From Artemisia argyi (taxonomy: Eukaryota; Streptophyta; Magnoliopsida; Asterales; Asteraceae), in the NCBI GenBank assembly GCA_030686995.1, contig CM060709.1, positions 265,854,057 to 265,918,056 of the forward strand: a stretch of DNA of 64,000 nt. The letters are read 5' to 3'. This document shows positions 36,897 to 47,741 of this stretch, piece after piece. Made by a program: the position numbers and the translations under genes. The notes below the pieces were generated by a model that ran no database searches, was not told the DNA's origin, and worked only from the letters and a program-made list of their open reading frames with translations. How positions within the stretch are numbered: the stretch's first letter is position 1; each line of letters begins with the position of its first letter.

Positions 36897-39451
36897 TCAA
36901 AACCCCTCCATCGGCTCATTGCGATCGAGTTTTTGATGAATTTTATGTAACTCGTCCATTATTTCATTCTCTTGCCGTAAGTCACTTATCAAACTAGGCA
37001 ATGGCTGACTTAAAGTCATAAACGCAACCATGGCGTTATCTTCCTCCTTATACATACGGGAAAATGCATCAGCCACCACATTAGTAGCCCCGGTTTGTAT
37101 TCAATAACAAAATCAAAACCCATAAGCTTTCGCACATATTTTTGTTGAAAGGGTGTTTGGATAACTTGTTGCATGAGTACTTTGAGAGTCCTATGATCCG
37201 TGCGTATAGTAAGACGACGCCCAATTAAAAATTGTCGCCATTTATAAACGGATTCGACTAGGGGTGTTCACGGATCGGGTAATATCCACAGTAACCGAAA
37301 ACCGAAACCGAACCGAACCAAACCAAAAAGACTAAACCGAATTCGTAACCGAACTGAATTGGTCATAACCGAACCGAACTAAATATTTGGTTATCGGTTT
37401 GGATATGATTTTGGCAATGAAAACCGAAAACCGAATTCTTATAAATATATATATTTTTTCTATATTTATATGAAAAAAAGTACTAAAACTCATTTTTAGT
37501 ATAAATATAACATTTTTCTATATATTTATATGAAAAAAATTTACTAAAACTCTTTTTAGTATAAATATATCATTATTTAAGCTAGAAAAAAAATTGTGCT
37601 AAAAATATATATAACTAATTGAAAAAATAAATAAAATTATATAATCGGGTTATTCAGTTCGGTTGAATCAAATTTGAATTCAGTTCGGTTCAGTTTTTGG
37701 TTTGAACCAAAAAAAATTTAACGAACTAACCGAACCGAATAACCCGATAACCCGAACCTATGAACACCCCTAGATTCGACAATGGCAAATAGTTCCTTTT
37801 GATAGGTGGCGTCTATTCGCATACGCGGACCCAACTTGCGGCTGAAATAGCTTAAGGGTTGTCTTTTTTGCAACAATACGGCACCTATTCCCACATCTGA
37901 TGCATCGGTTTCTACCACAAATATCTCATCAAAATTTGGAAGACCCAATATTCGTGCACTAAACATGCGCGTCTTAAGGTCTTCAAAAACCTTATTTTCC
38001 AACGTCCCCGGACTGGAATCCGTGTTTCTGAAGCAAACTAGTCAAGGGAGCAGCAAACGTAGCATAGTCTTTAATAAAACGCTTATAATAACCAGCAAGT
38101 CCTGAAAATCCCCGCACTTGCCGTTGGTTCATAGGCACGGGCCAATTCCTTACCGCAGCAATCTTTTTCGGGTCCATCTCCACGCCTTGTTTTGAAATAA
38201 TGTGCCCCAAATACTTAAGGGGCAAAGCTCCAAACACGCACTTTGATTGTTTAACATAAAAGTGATGGTCCTGTAAACACTTAAAAACACATTGCAGATG
38301 TTTTAGATGGGCGGTAAGAGTGGCACTATAAAATAAGATATCATCAAAGAAAACAATCACAAATTTGCGTAAGGACAAAATAACCGATTCATGGTGGCTT
38401 GAAAAGTAGATGGAGCATTGGTAAGTCCAAACGGAATTACCAAAAATTCATAGTGACCATCATGCGTTCGAAAGGCCGTTTTGTACACATCATGCTCATG
38501 TACCCATATTTGATGATACCCCGCACGCAAATCAAGTTTAGTGAAAAGAACAGCACCCCCTAGCTCATCTTTAATCGTGACCTCATTCAAGGCCTTATCT
38601 CATCTGCCGTAGGAATCGGAAACTTATCTTTGATCGTGACCTCATCTGCCGTAGGAATCGGAAACTTATCTTTTTCACTAATAACATTGGGGATGAGAAA
38701 GGGCTTTGACTAATTCGTATACTTCCCTGAATTAACATCTCATTCACGAGTTTCTCCATTTCCCCCTTTTGATAATGGGGATAACGATAAGGGTGCACAT
38801 TCACCAGTTTTGTATTTGGATATAAATGAATTCGATGGTCGATGCTACAATGGAGTGGAAGAGTAGTGGGTGCCTGAAAGAGTGATTCGAAGCGTTGTAA
38901 GAGTTGCACGAGCTCTGGTTGTACTGCTACTTCTGCCACGACTATAGCTCCTTGGTCATTCTCCTTGGAAATCAAATTATACAGCTCATATACCCCATAA
39001 ACATCATCCGCCTCTAATAAACCCCACATATGGTGTAAGCTAATTTGTTTCATGCGCAGCGAGTCGTCCCCTTGCAATTTATAACCACGATCCAACCAAG
39101 TAAATTCCATTGTCTGCTGAGAATAATCGTTCGTTACCCTACCTAGTTTTGCAACCACTGAATACTAAGCACAATATCTGGCCCTTTCATCGGAAGCACA
39201 TACAAGTCCACCTCTATGCTTAACCCCTGGATTTCAAGCGATACTTGAGCACATAGGTTTTCACACAATAGGGTTTCGCCACTGCCAATGTATACTTTAA
39301 AGGGTCTCGTGTTCGTGACTGGCAGCTTCATTCGTTCGACCACTTCTGGTTGAACAAAATTGTGAGTGCTGCCTTTATCAATTAAAATGTGAACCTTACC
39401 TGTACCAGTGTACCCCGTGTCTGAAGAGATCGAGGACTTCCGTGGCCCAGG
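36897..39451 (-). pseudogene. Chromovirus protease - RT - RNase H, broken
   Basis: Protease is recognised by HILIDKGSTHNFV (39400-39360; usual Asp-Ser/Thr-Gly reads DKGS) and PDIVLSIQWL. RT keeps [27 protein letters not shown] and the catalytic FFDDILFYS (about 38360-38330). RNase H begins at VVETDASDVGIGAVLLQ. Damage: the RT block before FTKLDL has lost sequence and carries a tandem duplication of about 44 bp (38599-38673); frames shift near 38590, 38375 and 37995; a 514-bp MITE sits at 37259-37772; and a stop lies near 36897-36895. Confidence 0.82.
37259..37772. mobile_element. hAT-like MITE in the chromovirus RNase H region
   Basis: The 514-bp element has ends TAGGGGTGTTCA and TGAACACCCCTA and an exact 8-bp duplication GATTCGAC at 37251-37258 and 37773-37780. 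The interior is rich in AACCGAACCGAA-type repeats and AT-rich DNA. RNase H coding similarity continues on both sides, so this insertion is younger than the chromovirus. Confidence 0.85.
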
Positions 39452-41085
39452 CGTATCAGCATCACTCAAACACATATCCAGTCTTCATGTACTTCTCAAA
39501 CAAGTCCATGTTCACATCCTCAAACTTGGCCCTCGTAAAGTTTACTGAAAAATCAATTCCGTTACACAAACAATCAATGTCGATTGTAGTCTGAGTAGCT
39601 GTTGAAATAACCCTCTTTGCTCTCTCACAAACCCTTAACCTACCCAAAGCTTTTTGGTTGTTACTAATATCCAGTTTATACTTTATCTTAAATATTTCAC
39701 AAAATAATTCACCATTCTGTTATCAAAATCCTCAACTCCCAAATGTGTGTCACCACTGGTATCTCTCACCTCAATGACTCCCGTTTTATCGACGGTGTCA
39801 ATAGAAACATCAAAAGTGCCACCACCCAAATCAAATACTAATACATTCAATGTGCCTTGTTTACTACTTCTCTTGTCAAGAGCATATGCAATAGCAGCTG
39901 CTGTTGGCTCATTAATCATACGAATAACTTCAAGCCCAACAACAGTAGCAGCATCCTTTGTTGATTGACGTTGTGAATCATTAAAATGTGTAGGAACAGT
40001 TATCACCGCCTTTTCAACAGTTGATCCAAGAAACGTCTCAGCGACCCCTTTCATCTTTGATAAAACCATAGATGAAATTTCTCCAGAGCGAATTCTATAT
40101 ATTGTTTCTTGTATGTGATACAACTTTTGGTTTGTCATCCTCCCCAGCCACGACATTACATGGCCATAACTTCATGTCTTTTTTAACAGTTTTATCACTA
40201 GCACTTCTTCCGATCAACCGCTTAACATCTGTTTTTTAGAATTAAATGTAAGTATGTGTAAATACAGAATCTAACTTATATGTAACTATACAACGGGATA
40301 AGTTCAAACTAAAATTACCTCTTGAAGTAAAAAAGGTAAAAGACAACTAAATCGTGACACGTGCATAATCGTGACCTCTTTCATCTATGATATACAAAAC
40401 GAACTTTTGATGCACAAATTATATATGTACTTTTAATACATAGAAGAATAAAAAATAGAAGTTCTTTGTACATAAGATTCGTCATTGGGAAAGTTCGGTT
40501 TTGGGCAGTATAAGTTCGTGTTTGTGATTAACTTTGTCACATGTGCATTGAATTGTTGCCAACTGTTGCGATTTGGTTGTGTTTTACCCGTTTTAGAGGT
40601 TATGTTACTTGACTTATCCAATTATACCTACTTTCATTACGCCAAAAATTGATAATGTTTATACAATTCCTGTTTTTGAGGTATTTAGTAAGCCGGAATT
40701 CTATAAAACTGTTTTTGGACAGGGTGTAGTCTCTCCTATCATGAAAGTCATGTTTTAACAAAAAGTAAATCAAAACGCAAACCTGCAATTCAAAAATCAT
40801 AACTTTTCGTCCCTTCGGGGACATCCGATAAAAATCATAACTTCTCGAATATCTACATGTTGGGAGTAAAACTACATAAACATTCTATAAGCAAGGAGAG
40901 TTGCCCAGAGCTATTCCTTGTGTTGTGGACAATGGCTGGTGCCAAAAGGCACCCGGGGTCAGGGTGTCCCCGTCAATCTACACCTTTTTGTGGATTCTAT
41001 AAGCCAATATGTCCATGAGTACCTTGATCCATAAGCTAACATTTATAAATAAGAGTCATTTGATTTTACGAACTCGATCACAATC

Positions 41086-41135
<50 letters not shown>

Positions 41136-41399
41136 GCAATATTGAATTGCTGTATTTAAATGCCGTGAATGAAAGAAAAGTGACTAACCAAAGATAGTGT
41201 TTGTTGGGTTATAAGCAGCTTGATTTTTTGCAGCATCGCCAACAAAACGTTCATTGTCGTTAAAGGCAACAACTGACGGGGTAATCCGATTACCTTGATC
41301 ATTTGGTATAATCTCAACACAGTTGTTCTGCCAAACAGCACAAGAGTATGTCGTTCCAAGATCGATACCAATAGCTGGAACTTTACCTCTGTTCTACAT

Positions 41400-42184
41400 T
41401 ATGTAAATACAAAGAAAATATGCATCCAAACGAGTTTATATATATACTTGTAACGAACAAAGCTAATCGATTAATACATTCTAAATATACATCCAGGGTA
41501 TGGAAGAGTTTCTAAATTTCTAAGCAAACTTACTTATTACAGTAATATTCACTTTGTATAGTTATTGGGTTAAAGATTTGATCATTAATGATCATAGTGA
41601 GTTGTAATTAGATAGACTTTTAACGAATACTTATGGGCTTTGTTAGCTATAGTTAACGAGTTTTAAGATATGTTTGCCACAGAATGTTCCTGTTATAAGC
41701 ACTCATATAAATCTAATAGGTTTGAAAGATATCTAGCTAAAGCCAGAAGCCAAACCATTTATTCCAAAGAGCTGTATTTGGGCAACAGTGTCTGGCTCAA
41801 CACCCCATTAGCCAGGCAATGGAGCTCAGAAACAGGGCAGCAATCATTACACCAATCCTGGCTTTCCCTGTAATGTTCTTGAAATAGGCCTCACTCATTT
41901 TTATCATTTCTCAGAATCTCTATCAAATAAGCCATGTTGCCAACAACCAATTTTGCAACATTTAAGCTCAACTCATGACCATAATGGACAAGAAAAAATT
42001 TACATGAACAAACAGAGGTAGCAATTTGGATAAAAGAGCTCATGGTAAAATTATGTCTAAATAATCCAACCTCAAAAACATTAATGCTCAGAAACACTAA
42101 TTATAATTCAAAACAAGCGCAGCATTACTAAATCGATACTTCAACAAAATTATCCTAAAAAAAAGGTCACTTAAACATAATCTT
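41400..42184. other. Spacer between Hsp70 copy 5 and RPS17
   Basis: It would contain the copy 5 promoter and the RPS17 3' untranslated region. No other gene or repeat was recognised. Confidence 0.5.
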
Positions 42185-42622
42185 TTAATATCTCTTTGCA
42201 AAATTACCACCAGCACCCCTGCCGTAAGCAGAAGCAGCAGGCACAGCCTGTGGCTCAGCAGACGCCTTCACAACACCAGGAAGATCACCCATGCCAAGAG
42301 CAGTAAGCATCTCAAGGGTCTCTTTGTCGACTTCAATAAGATCGATCTTGATAGCAGACTCTTCTGGCACAAAGTCCATACGACGCTCCCTCTCTTCCTC
42401 CTGTAGCTTCAATGAGATACCTCTCACGGGTCCCTTCTGGATACGCTTCATGAGATGAGTTGAGAAACCAGCAATCTTGTTCCTAAGACGTTTGGATGGA
42501 ATGATGGCAACTTCCTCCATGATCTTCTTGTTGGTGTGGAAGTCAAGAGTCATCTTCCCATAGTACCTCTCGATCACTACCCTAGAGGCTTTCTTGACGG
42601 TTTTGGTACGAACACGCCCCAT
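42185..42622 (-). CDS. RPS17: 40S ribosomal protein S17 (eS17), 145 aa
   Basis: The single coding exon starts [20 protein letters not shown] and has the eS17 hallmarks: [40 protein letters not shown] and [20 protein letters not shown]. The C-terminal tail is Ala/Gly-rich and ends GGNFAKRY. Length and sequence match plant RPS17 throughout with no break. The protein is part of the small ribosomal subunit. Upstream, the sense strand offers a CAG acceptor at 42655-42653, 31 bases before the ATG, and a donor at 44770 beside a TATA box and telo-box. A long leader intron is therefore predicted. This is the most conserved gene in the window. Confidence 0.95.
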   Translation of the reverse strand: MGRVRTKTVKKASRVVIERYYGKMTLDFHTNKKIMEEVAIIPSKRLRNKIAGFSTHLMKRIQKGPVRGISLKLQEEERERRMDFVPEESAIKIDLIEVDKETLEMLTALGMGDLPGVVKASAEPQAVPAASAYGRGAGGNFAKRY

Positions 42623-42869
42623 ACTTTAGCACACAAGAGTGTTTATCGCAAACTGCATTCAATCAAAGTTGACAAAACATCATTAAAATAAACCGACACC
42701 TGACAAAAGTCCAACTTTCATCATAAATAAATACCAAGTGCATGAATAAACAAACCAGATCATATCAGTATTCACAAAAATAATTAGTTGAAGTAGATTT
42801 AAAAAAAAAAAAAAAAAAAAAAAATTGTAAACTGTCAACATTCAAAGTACATAGCGTCAATTACGAAAT

Positions 42870-44082
42870 GAGGACTTTTTGTGGTTTGAGATTCCCACCA
42901 ATGACTTTTTTAGCTAGTGTTCCCAATTTAGTCAAGTGCTAATGTGCGATCGTGCGATTCCACCCGTTTCTTGCCAAGTGTCCATGTAAAGGAGATAAAT
43001 ACCAATCATTGGAGGCCCACCCACTGTACCATCGTTCATCCCCCCACCCACGCATATGTGCGATCACAGAACGTGCGATTTCCGGCGAATGTGCGAAAAG
43101 TACAAAAGTAAGTACATTGGAAATAAGCAAAATCTTGATTATGTACTTCATATCTTTTTGATTTGATTAATTTTTGTTTATTATTTGTAAATAATAATTT
43201 GATGTATTTTGTATTAATATATGTATTATTACTGCCAAATCCACACACACTCAAATCAAAACATATCTCTTGTTTAGACCCATTAAATCTTGAACATTGA
43301 ACCTGTTGATCTACTTGATCTTTATTTTCAACTAATTTTCTTGGTCATTGTATATTGCAACATAGGTACATTAAAGAGGGCAGCAGTGTGACCGTGATGG
43401 GAGTGGTCCAAAGAAATGATAATGTGTTGATGATTGTTCCTCCACCCGAACCAGTTCCAACTGGATGCCAGTGGAATAGATGTATGCTTCCTGCAAGCTT
43501 AGATGGCATCGTTTTGAGATGTGAAGACTCATCAAATCCCGATATCATTCCTGTGTAGTGTTTTGCTACCGGTTAAGTCAAAGCTTGAGTAAAAGATGAT
43601 AGGTGTATAGTCTTGTTTTTGTTACGTCCCATGATCTTGTTTGGGATTGTTTTGTCAATGGTGTTGTGTGATTATGAAGCTTTAGGTGTGTTTTTTTATT
43701 TTTTATGATCCGTGTATATGATCGGTTTTGTGAAATATTATTAAAAGTCAAGGTATTAAAAGTCTTTATTTATTCAAAATTTGTACTTTGGCAAAGTACG
43801 AATAATATCTTTTGTAAGATTTTGTGTTCTTTTCCAAGAAAGCTGGTCATGTGGGGGGCCGAAATTCGCACATTAGCACAATTCAAATCGCACATTTGTT
43901 TATAAACACGTGGGGGGACAAGTGCTAGTGGGTGGGCCTCCAATGATTGGTATTTATCTCCTTTACATGGACACTTGGCAAAAATCTGGTGGAATCGCAC
44001 GATCGCACATTAGCACTTGACCAAATTGGGAACATTAGCTAAAAAAGTCATTGGTGGGAATTCCTATCCACAAAAAGTCCTC
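42870..44082. mobile_element. Pack-MULE-like element with long inverted repeats
   Basis: Terminal inverted repeats of about 210-230 bp (42870-43095 and 43850-44082) begin GAGGACTTTTTGTGG. They share GGGAACATTAGCT/AGCTAGTGTTCCC, GCACGATCGCACATTAGCAC and CCAATCATTGGAGGCCCACC. Flanks TTACGAAAT (42861-42869) and TTTCGGAAT (44084-44092) match at seven of nine positions, fitting an aged 9-bp MULE duplication. Instead of a transposase it holds a host-gene fragment. The whole element lies in the RPS17 leader intron. Confidence 0.75.
43366..43558 (+). pseudogene. Captured last-exon fragment of a membrane-protein-like gene
   Basis: After an intron-like acceptor (ACATAG at 43365) the frame reads YIKEGSSVTVMGVVQRNDNV, VLMIVPPPEPVPTGCQWNRC and LPASLDGIVLRCEDSSNPD to a TAG at 43556-43558. 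This closely resembles, from memory, the C-terminus of the uncharacterised plant membrane protein family of Arabidopsis At1g16860. A piece of intron and 3' untranslated region appears to be carried along. Only about 64 codons are present, so it is a gene fragment trafficked by the MULE. Confidence 0.6.
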
Positions 44083-44245
44083 TTTTCGGAATTAACGCAA
44101 GTACATACTAATAACAGCAAAGACTCTGCTTTAATAATATGTCAAGGGTGCTTAAGATTGTATTTTTAAACTGCTTACACTTGTCAAAAAAAACCAAAAC
44201 TGCGTTTAAAAAAATTTCTTTAACACCTCTTATAAAGACAATTAA

Positions 44246-44466
44246 GGGGGTGTTTATTTAAATATGTGGGTTTATTAGCTTATTTGATTTCTGCTTATAT
44301 ATCTTAAGCCCCAAATTTCTAGCTTATTTTGAGACTTATGGGTTTATTATATCAAGATAAACTTATATAAGCCCACAAAAATAAGCCGGAAAACTGGGAC
44401 TTATGAAATATAAGCCGAAAAACAAGAAAGCTCACAAGCCACATGTAAGCTTATACAAACATCCTC
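44246..44466. mobile_element. Tourist-like MITE in the RPS17 leader intron
   Basis: The 221-bp element has tips GGGGGTGTTTATTTAAAT and, inverted, GAGGATGTTTGTATAAGCTT. TAA flanks it at 44243-44245 and 44467-44469. It is similar in style to the MITE at 16137-16340. Confidence 0.65.
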
Positions 44467-44551
44467 TAAAGCACTTGAAAAATAAAACATCATTCTGAAA
44501 AATGTTCTTCAAACCTCTTACAAAGCACACTAATCTATTAATCACCTTTCC

Positions 44552-44583
<32 letters not shown>

Positions 44584-44825
44584 CCAACTTAAAATACATT
44601 TTAAATAAGCAGTTCCCAGAAGCAATCTCAAAACATTTAAAACACTTACAAACATCAAACATTTTAGCAATCACTCGTATATACAAACAAGATTACTATA
44701 TATATGACATATACAAGAAAACTAATGATATTATTAATTGGACGGATGAAAATGAAGATGAACTGCAAACCTGTTAGTGATGTTCTCGGTGATGATCGGC
44801 GGCGCACTCTGTGTTTGCTTTCTTG

Positions 44826-44850
44826 AAACCCTAAAACTAGACCGTTTATA
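44826..44850 (-). promoter_or_regulatory. RPS17 core promoter: TATA box and telo-box
   Basis: On the minus strand TATAAAC (44850-44844) is followed by a telo-box TTAGGGTTT (44834-44826). Telo-boxes near the start site are a known mark of plant ribosomal protein and translation genes. Transcription would begin near 44815 and reach the predicted donor at 44770. Confidence 0.65.
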
Positions 44851-44936
44851 AATATGGCACAAGGGGTAAACTTGTCTTTTAGGTCTTTTTTTTTAAGAAA
44901 TGATAGTCTCGGTACCTATGTTTTTATCACAAGGGG

Positions 44937-45323
44937 TAAGGATATAGTGAGAAGAAACCTTAAAATGATAAGAATGAGAAATAACTATAACTTCATATTT
45001 GAGATGCATCGACTTGAATTAGATGCATCTCTATTCATTTAGATGCATCACAATTAGTTTCGAAAGTGATTTTGAAGTGAAAACGATGCAAAGTAGTACT
45101 AGCAATAAATTTGACTCGTAGAGGACGAAAAATACATAGGATTCGTCTAACTTGACAAAATGCATCTAATATATGTGTATGCATCTAATTTTTAGCTAGA
45201 AAATATATTATGATGCATCTAAAAGATTAGGGATGCATCTAATTCAAATTGATGCATCTCTAATGTGTGGTTATAGTTATTTATCATCCTTCTTATTTTA
45301 AGGATTCTTCTCATTTGATCCTT
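44937..45323. mobile_element. MITE packed with ATGCATC motifs
   Basis: Inverted ends of about 55 bp (AAGGATATAGTGAGAAGAAA and AAGGATCAAATGAGAAGAAT) enclose an interior with GATGCATC or TGCATCTAA repeated about nine times. The tips are related to the MITEs at 18970-19131 and 49563-49702. No ORF. Confidence 0.65.
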
Positions 45324-45386
45324 AGTCTAAAGCCTAGTGTTAACTTCTTTTCTAATTTCGTTCAGTATCTTCGGTTGGGTGGTGAA

Positions 45387-46127
45387 TAGGGATGGCAAAA
45401 AAATCAGTACCCCATGGGGAACCCGATTCCCAAACCCGAGTTAACTAGGGAATCCCTGAATTGACCGGGGATGGGGATGAGATGGGGATGGGGACGGGGA
45501 ATCCCCGAATTATGAAATAGGGGATGGGGCGGGGATGGGGATAGCATAAATCCCCGACCCCAAACCCGAACCCGAACCCAAACTTTTTAACGAACAATAT
45601 GTATAAATTATATGTATATTAATACTAAATGTACTTGTATATGTATATGGTAGTGAGTATTGACAAGTATTATACTCAAAGTATATTTGTATGTATATAT
45701 GTGACATCTAATGGATCAAAATCATCAAATATTTTAAAATGTTAAAACACTATTACGTATTGTTCAACCAATATTTTGTCCGAAAACACTCATTCGATGC
45801 ACTCTAGTTTTTATATTATATGTGATGTTTAAATATATACAATGTTTAAAGTTGAATGACGTTTTAATTAATCCAACTATGTACAATGTACGCTTGTTGA
45901 AACATTTTATAGGTCAATTCTTTATTTTCTTGATTACTTTTGTCATTTTTATGCTTAATTCATAAGGGCCGAAAATCCCCAAATTGGGGATCCCCGATGG
46001 GGATGTGGATGGGGATGCAAAACGATTCCCTGATGGGGATGGAGGCGGGGATGGGGATGGGAGTGAGAAATGGGGATGGGCATGGTAAATACGATCCCCG
46101 ATATTCCCCGCCATGTTGCCATCCCTA
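45387..46127. mobile_element. hAT-like MITE, GGGGAT-rich
   Basis: Tips are TAGGGATGGCAA and TTGCCATCCCTA with an exact 8-bp duplication GTGGTGAA at 45379-45386 and 46128-46135. Both ends contain runs of GGGGATGGGGATG; the centre is AT-rich. Overlapping open frames here are products of the GC-rich repeat. Confidence 0.85.
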
Positions 46128-46151
46128 GTGGTGAACAATAGCAGTAAGCAA

Positions 46152-46432
46152 TAGGGGTGAGCATCGGGCCGAAACCGACCCATCTCGACCTGAGCCCGAC
46201 ACATCCCGCAAACGACAACCTGGAAATCCCTAACCGAATCCCGACCCGAGAATATCCCAAGTCACAACCCGAGTCCCGACTTGTGTGGTTTTCTTTGTGT
46301 TTTGTCGGTTTATCCCGAGTCCGACTTACGGGAAATCCCAACCCAAGTCCCGACCCGAGTATAGCTCGGTTTGTGTCAGTCGTGGTCGGTTTGTGTCGGT
46401 TTTCGGTCGTCGGTCGGTTTTGCTCACCCCTA
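46152..46432. mobile_element. hAT-like MITE, CGGTTTGTGTCGG-rich
   Basis: The 281-bp element has tips TAGGGGTGAGCA and, after a short mismatch, TGCTCACCCCTA. Flanks AGTAAGCAA and ACTAAGCAA suggest a duplication blurred by three or four extra bases on the right. It lies 24 bases from the preceding element. Confidence 0.7.
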
Positions 46433-46659
46433 GACTAAGCAATAGTAGTGACCAGTAAGCAGTAGTTGTGAAGAGTAAGACTTTTTTTATATAAAAACTT
46501 TTGGTAATGTAGTTGTAGTTGTAAGCATGTATTTCTAAACTATAATAATGTAGTGATAATGCTAAACATGAAATTTTGTTATTAAAGAACAGGTTAGCAT
46601 GTAGTGATAATACTTTTTCATGAAATGGTGATTAGAAACGGAGCCTGAACTAATTTATT

Positions 46660-47154
46660 TAGGAGTGAGTATGGTGCGGTTTGGTGCGGGTTTTGACTAA
46701 AATCAAACCACAATCGTACTTGCGGTTTCTATAAAAATGGAAACCGAACATCACTACATTTTTCGGTTTCGGTTTTTGCAGGTTTTAAACTGCACTGCAC
46801 CATCCCTTATGACTTATATAATTAATGTGGGATTTTACGGTTTTTGGTTTACAATTTTTTTAATAGCAATGCATATAATTAACGTAAACACACACATCAT
46901 TTACGACTTTTAAGAATATTAATGATAATATGCGGTAGAAGCCTTATAACACACGTTAAATAATCAGTGTGCCGTTTTTCGATTTTAGATAATCAATGTG
47001 TGGTGCGGTGCGGGTTTTGTGGTTTGTTTTACGGGTAAAACGGCAACCGTACCGCATTTTGCGATTTTTCTCTTTTCTTAAAACCGATCCACCAGTTTTT
47101 GCCATGGTGCGCTTTCGTGGTTCGGTTTCGCGGTGCGATTTCTGCTCACCCCTA
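46660..47154. mobile_element. hAT-like MITE, GGTGCGG-rich
   Basis: Tips TAGGAGTGAGTA and TGCTCACCCCTA enclose 495 bp with repeated GTGCGGTTTGG motifs. Flanks AATTTATT and ACTTTATA match at six of eight positions. Confidence 0.65.
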
Positions 47155-47541
47155 ACTTTATAAAATGAACCAAAATAGATTTATTTATTTTTAATGTGCC
47201 AAACATGTAAATTAATCTATGTTAAAACTTATTTATAAGTAATAAACTTGCAAATCCATTTTTTGGGAGCCAAAACCCCATTCAGCTTCGTTCCTGATGA
47301 TGATTCCGTTTTAATAGTGAAGAATCATTGTGCATCCCGGGAGTAATGCTTATACATTGTACCGTAGCTCTTAACTCATAATCAGGTCAAGCAAAACTAT
47401 GTGACTTTTATACAATATGATAGGGGACAGTTTAACCATTACATATGTTAGCAACATTTACTTAACAAACTTGTATAAGAATATGATGTTATGACATACT
47501 TTGATCCTCTTATTGTCTTAGTTTACAATGATACTAAGATG

Positions 47542-47694
47542 CAATGTTTTAAAACCGGGGTTGATCTGGCAAGTTGAATTGGTTGAACCGTGAACCGTTC
47601 GGATGATCGTAAGTTGGTTTGAACAAAAAACCCAGTTGAACTGTGACCCGGTCGCTTGACCGGATCAATTAAAAAGCCGATTTTTAAAACATTG
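47542..47694. mobile_element. Short MITE with CAATGTTTTAAAACCGG tips
   Basis: The left end CAATGTTTTAAAACCGG matches the inverted right end CAATGTTTTAAAAATCGG. Flanks CTAAGATG and CTAAGATT match at seven of eight, consistent with a hAT-type duplication. The interior carries GGTTGAACCG-like repeats. Confidence 0.6.
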
Positions 47695-47741
47695 CTAAGA
47701 TTTTTACAATGAATATAATCTAATCGATATAAGAAAAGAGT

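Larger units (their letters stand above)
35224..39458 (-). mobile_element. Ty3/gypsy chromovirus inserted in Hsp70 copy 5
   Basis: The tips are TGATACG and CGTATCA and the 5-bp host sequence GCATC is duplicated at 35219-35223 and 39459-39463, splitting the Asp-Ala codons after MCLS. Gene order on the minus strand is protease, RT, RNase H, integrase and chromodomain. Only about seven bases of 5' LTR precede protease sequence, so most of the 5' LTR and gag were deleted after insertion. A 3' LTR-like tail occupies about 35224-35454. A hAT-like MITE interrupts RNase H. Confidence 0.85.
34420..41399 (-). pseudogene. Hsp70 copy 5, split by a retrotransposon
   Basis: Exon 1 is 41399-41189. The start ATG is followed at once by TAG (41396-41394), one codon is missing in the YSC-VAVW region, and the rest of signature 1 is readable. 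The 960-bp intron (41188-40229) holds a run of 43 A. Exon 2 runs from 40228 with a frame disturbance near 40150, then [14 protein letters not shown], then further shifts near 39690. At 39463 coding similarity stops at a chromovirus and resumes at 35223 with DAYMTEDFIDECVLVGGSAR. The C-terminal part is readable in pieces to about 34440, with shifts near 35150, 34870 and 34680. It is a multiply damaged pseudogene. Confidence 0.88.
42653..44770 (-). other. Predicted 5' leader intron of RPS17
   Basis: The donor is ACAG|GTTTGC at 44771/44770 and the acceptor GAATGCAG|TTTGCG at 42653/42652, giving 2118 bp. Leader introns are common in plant ribosomal protein genes. It holds the Pack-MULE-like element (42870-44082), a Tourist-like MITE (44246-44466) and A-runs near 42801-42824 and 44552-44580. 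Splicing is inferred, not shown. Confidence 0.6.

Noticed and set aside
40433..40824. Short frames in the Hsp70 copy 5 intron as an exon
   Set aside because: No similarity and no splice context; the flanking exons already join in phase as in the other copies.
44432..44686. Phe-rich minus-strand frame
   Set aside because: It is driven by a run of 28 A in the RPS17 leader intron.
45914..46341. Overlapping Pro/His/Ser-rich frames as a possible gene
   Set aside because: They come from the GGGGATGGGG repeats of a hAT-like MITE with exact target duplication.
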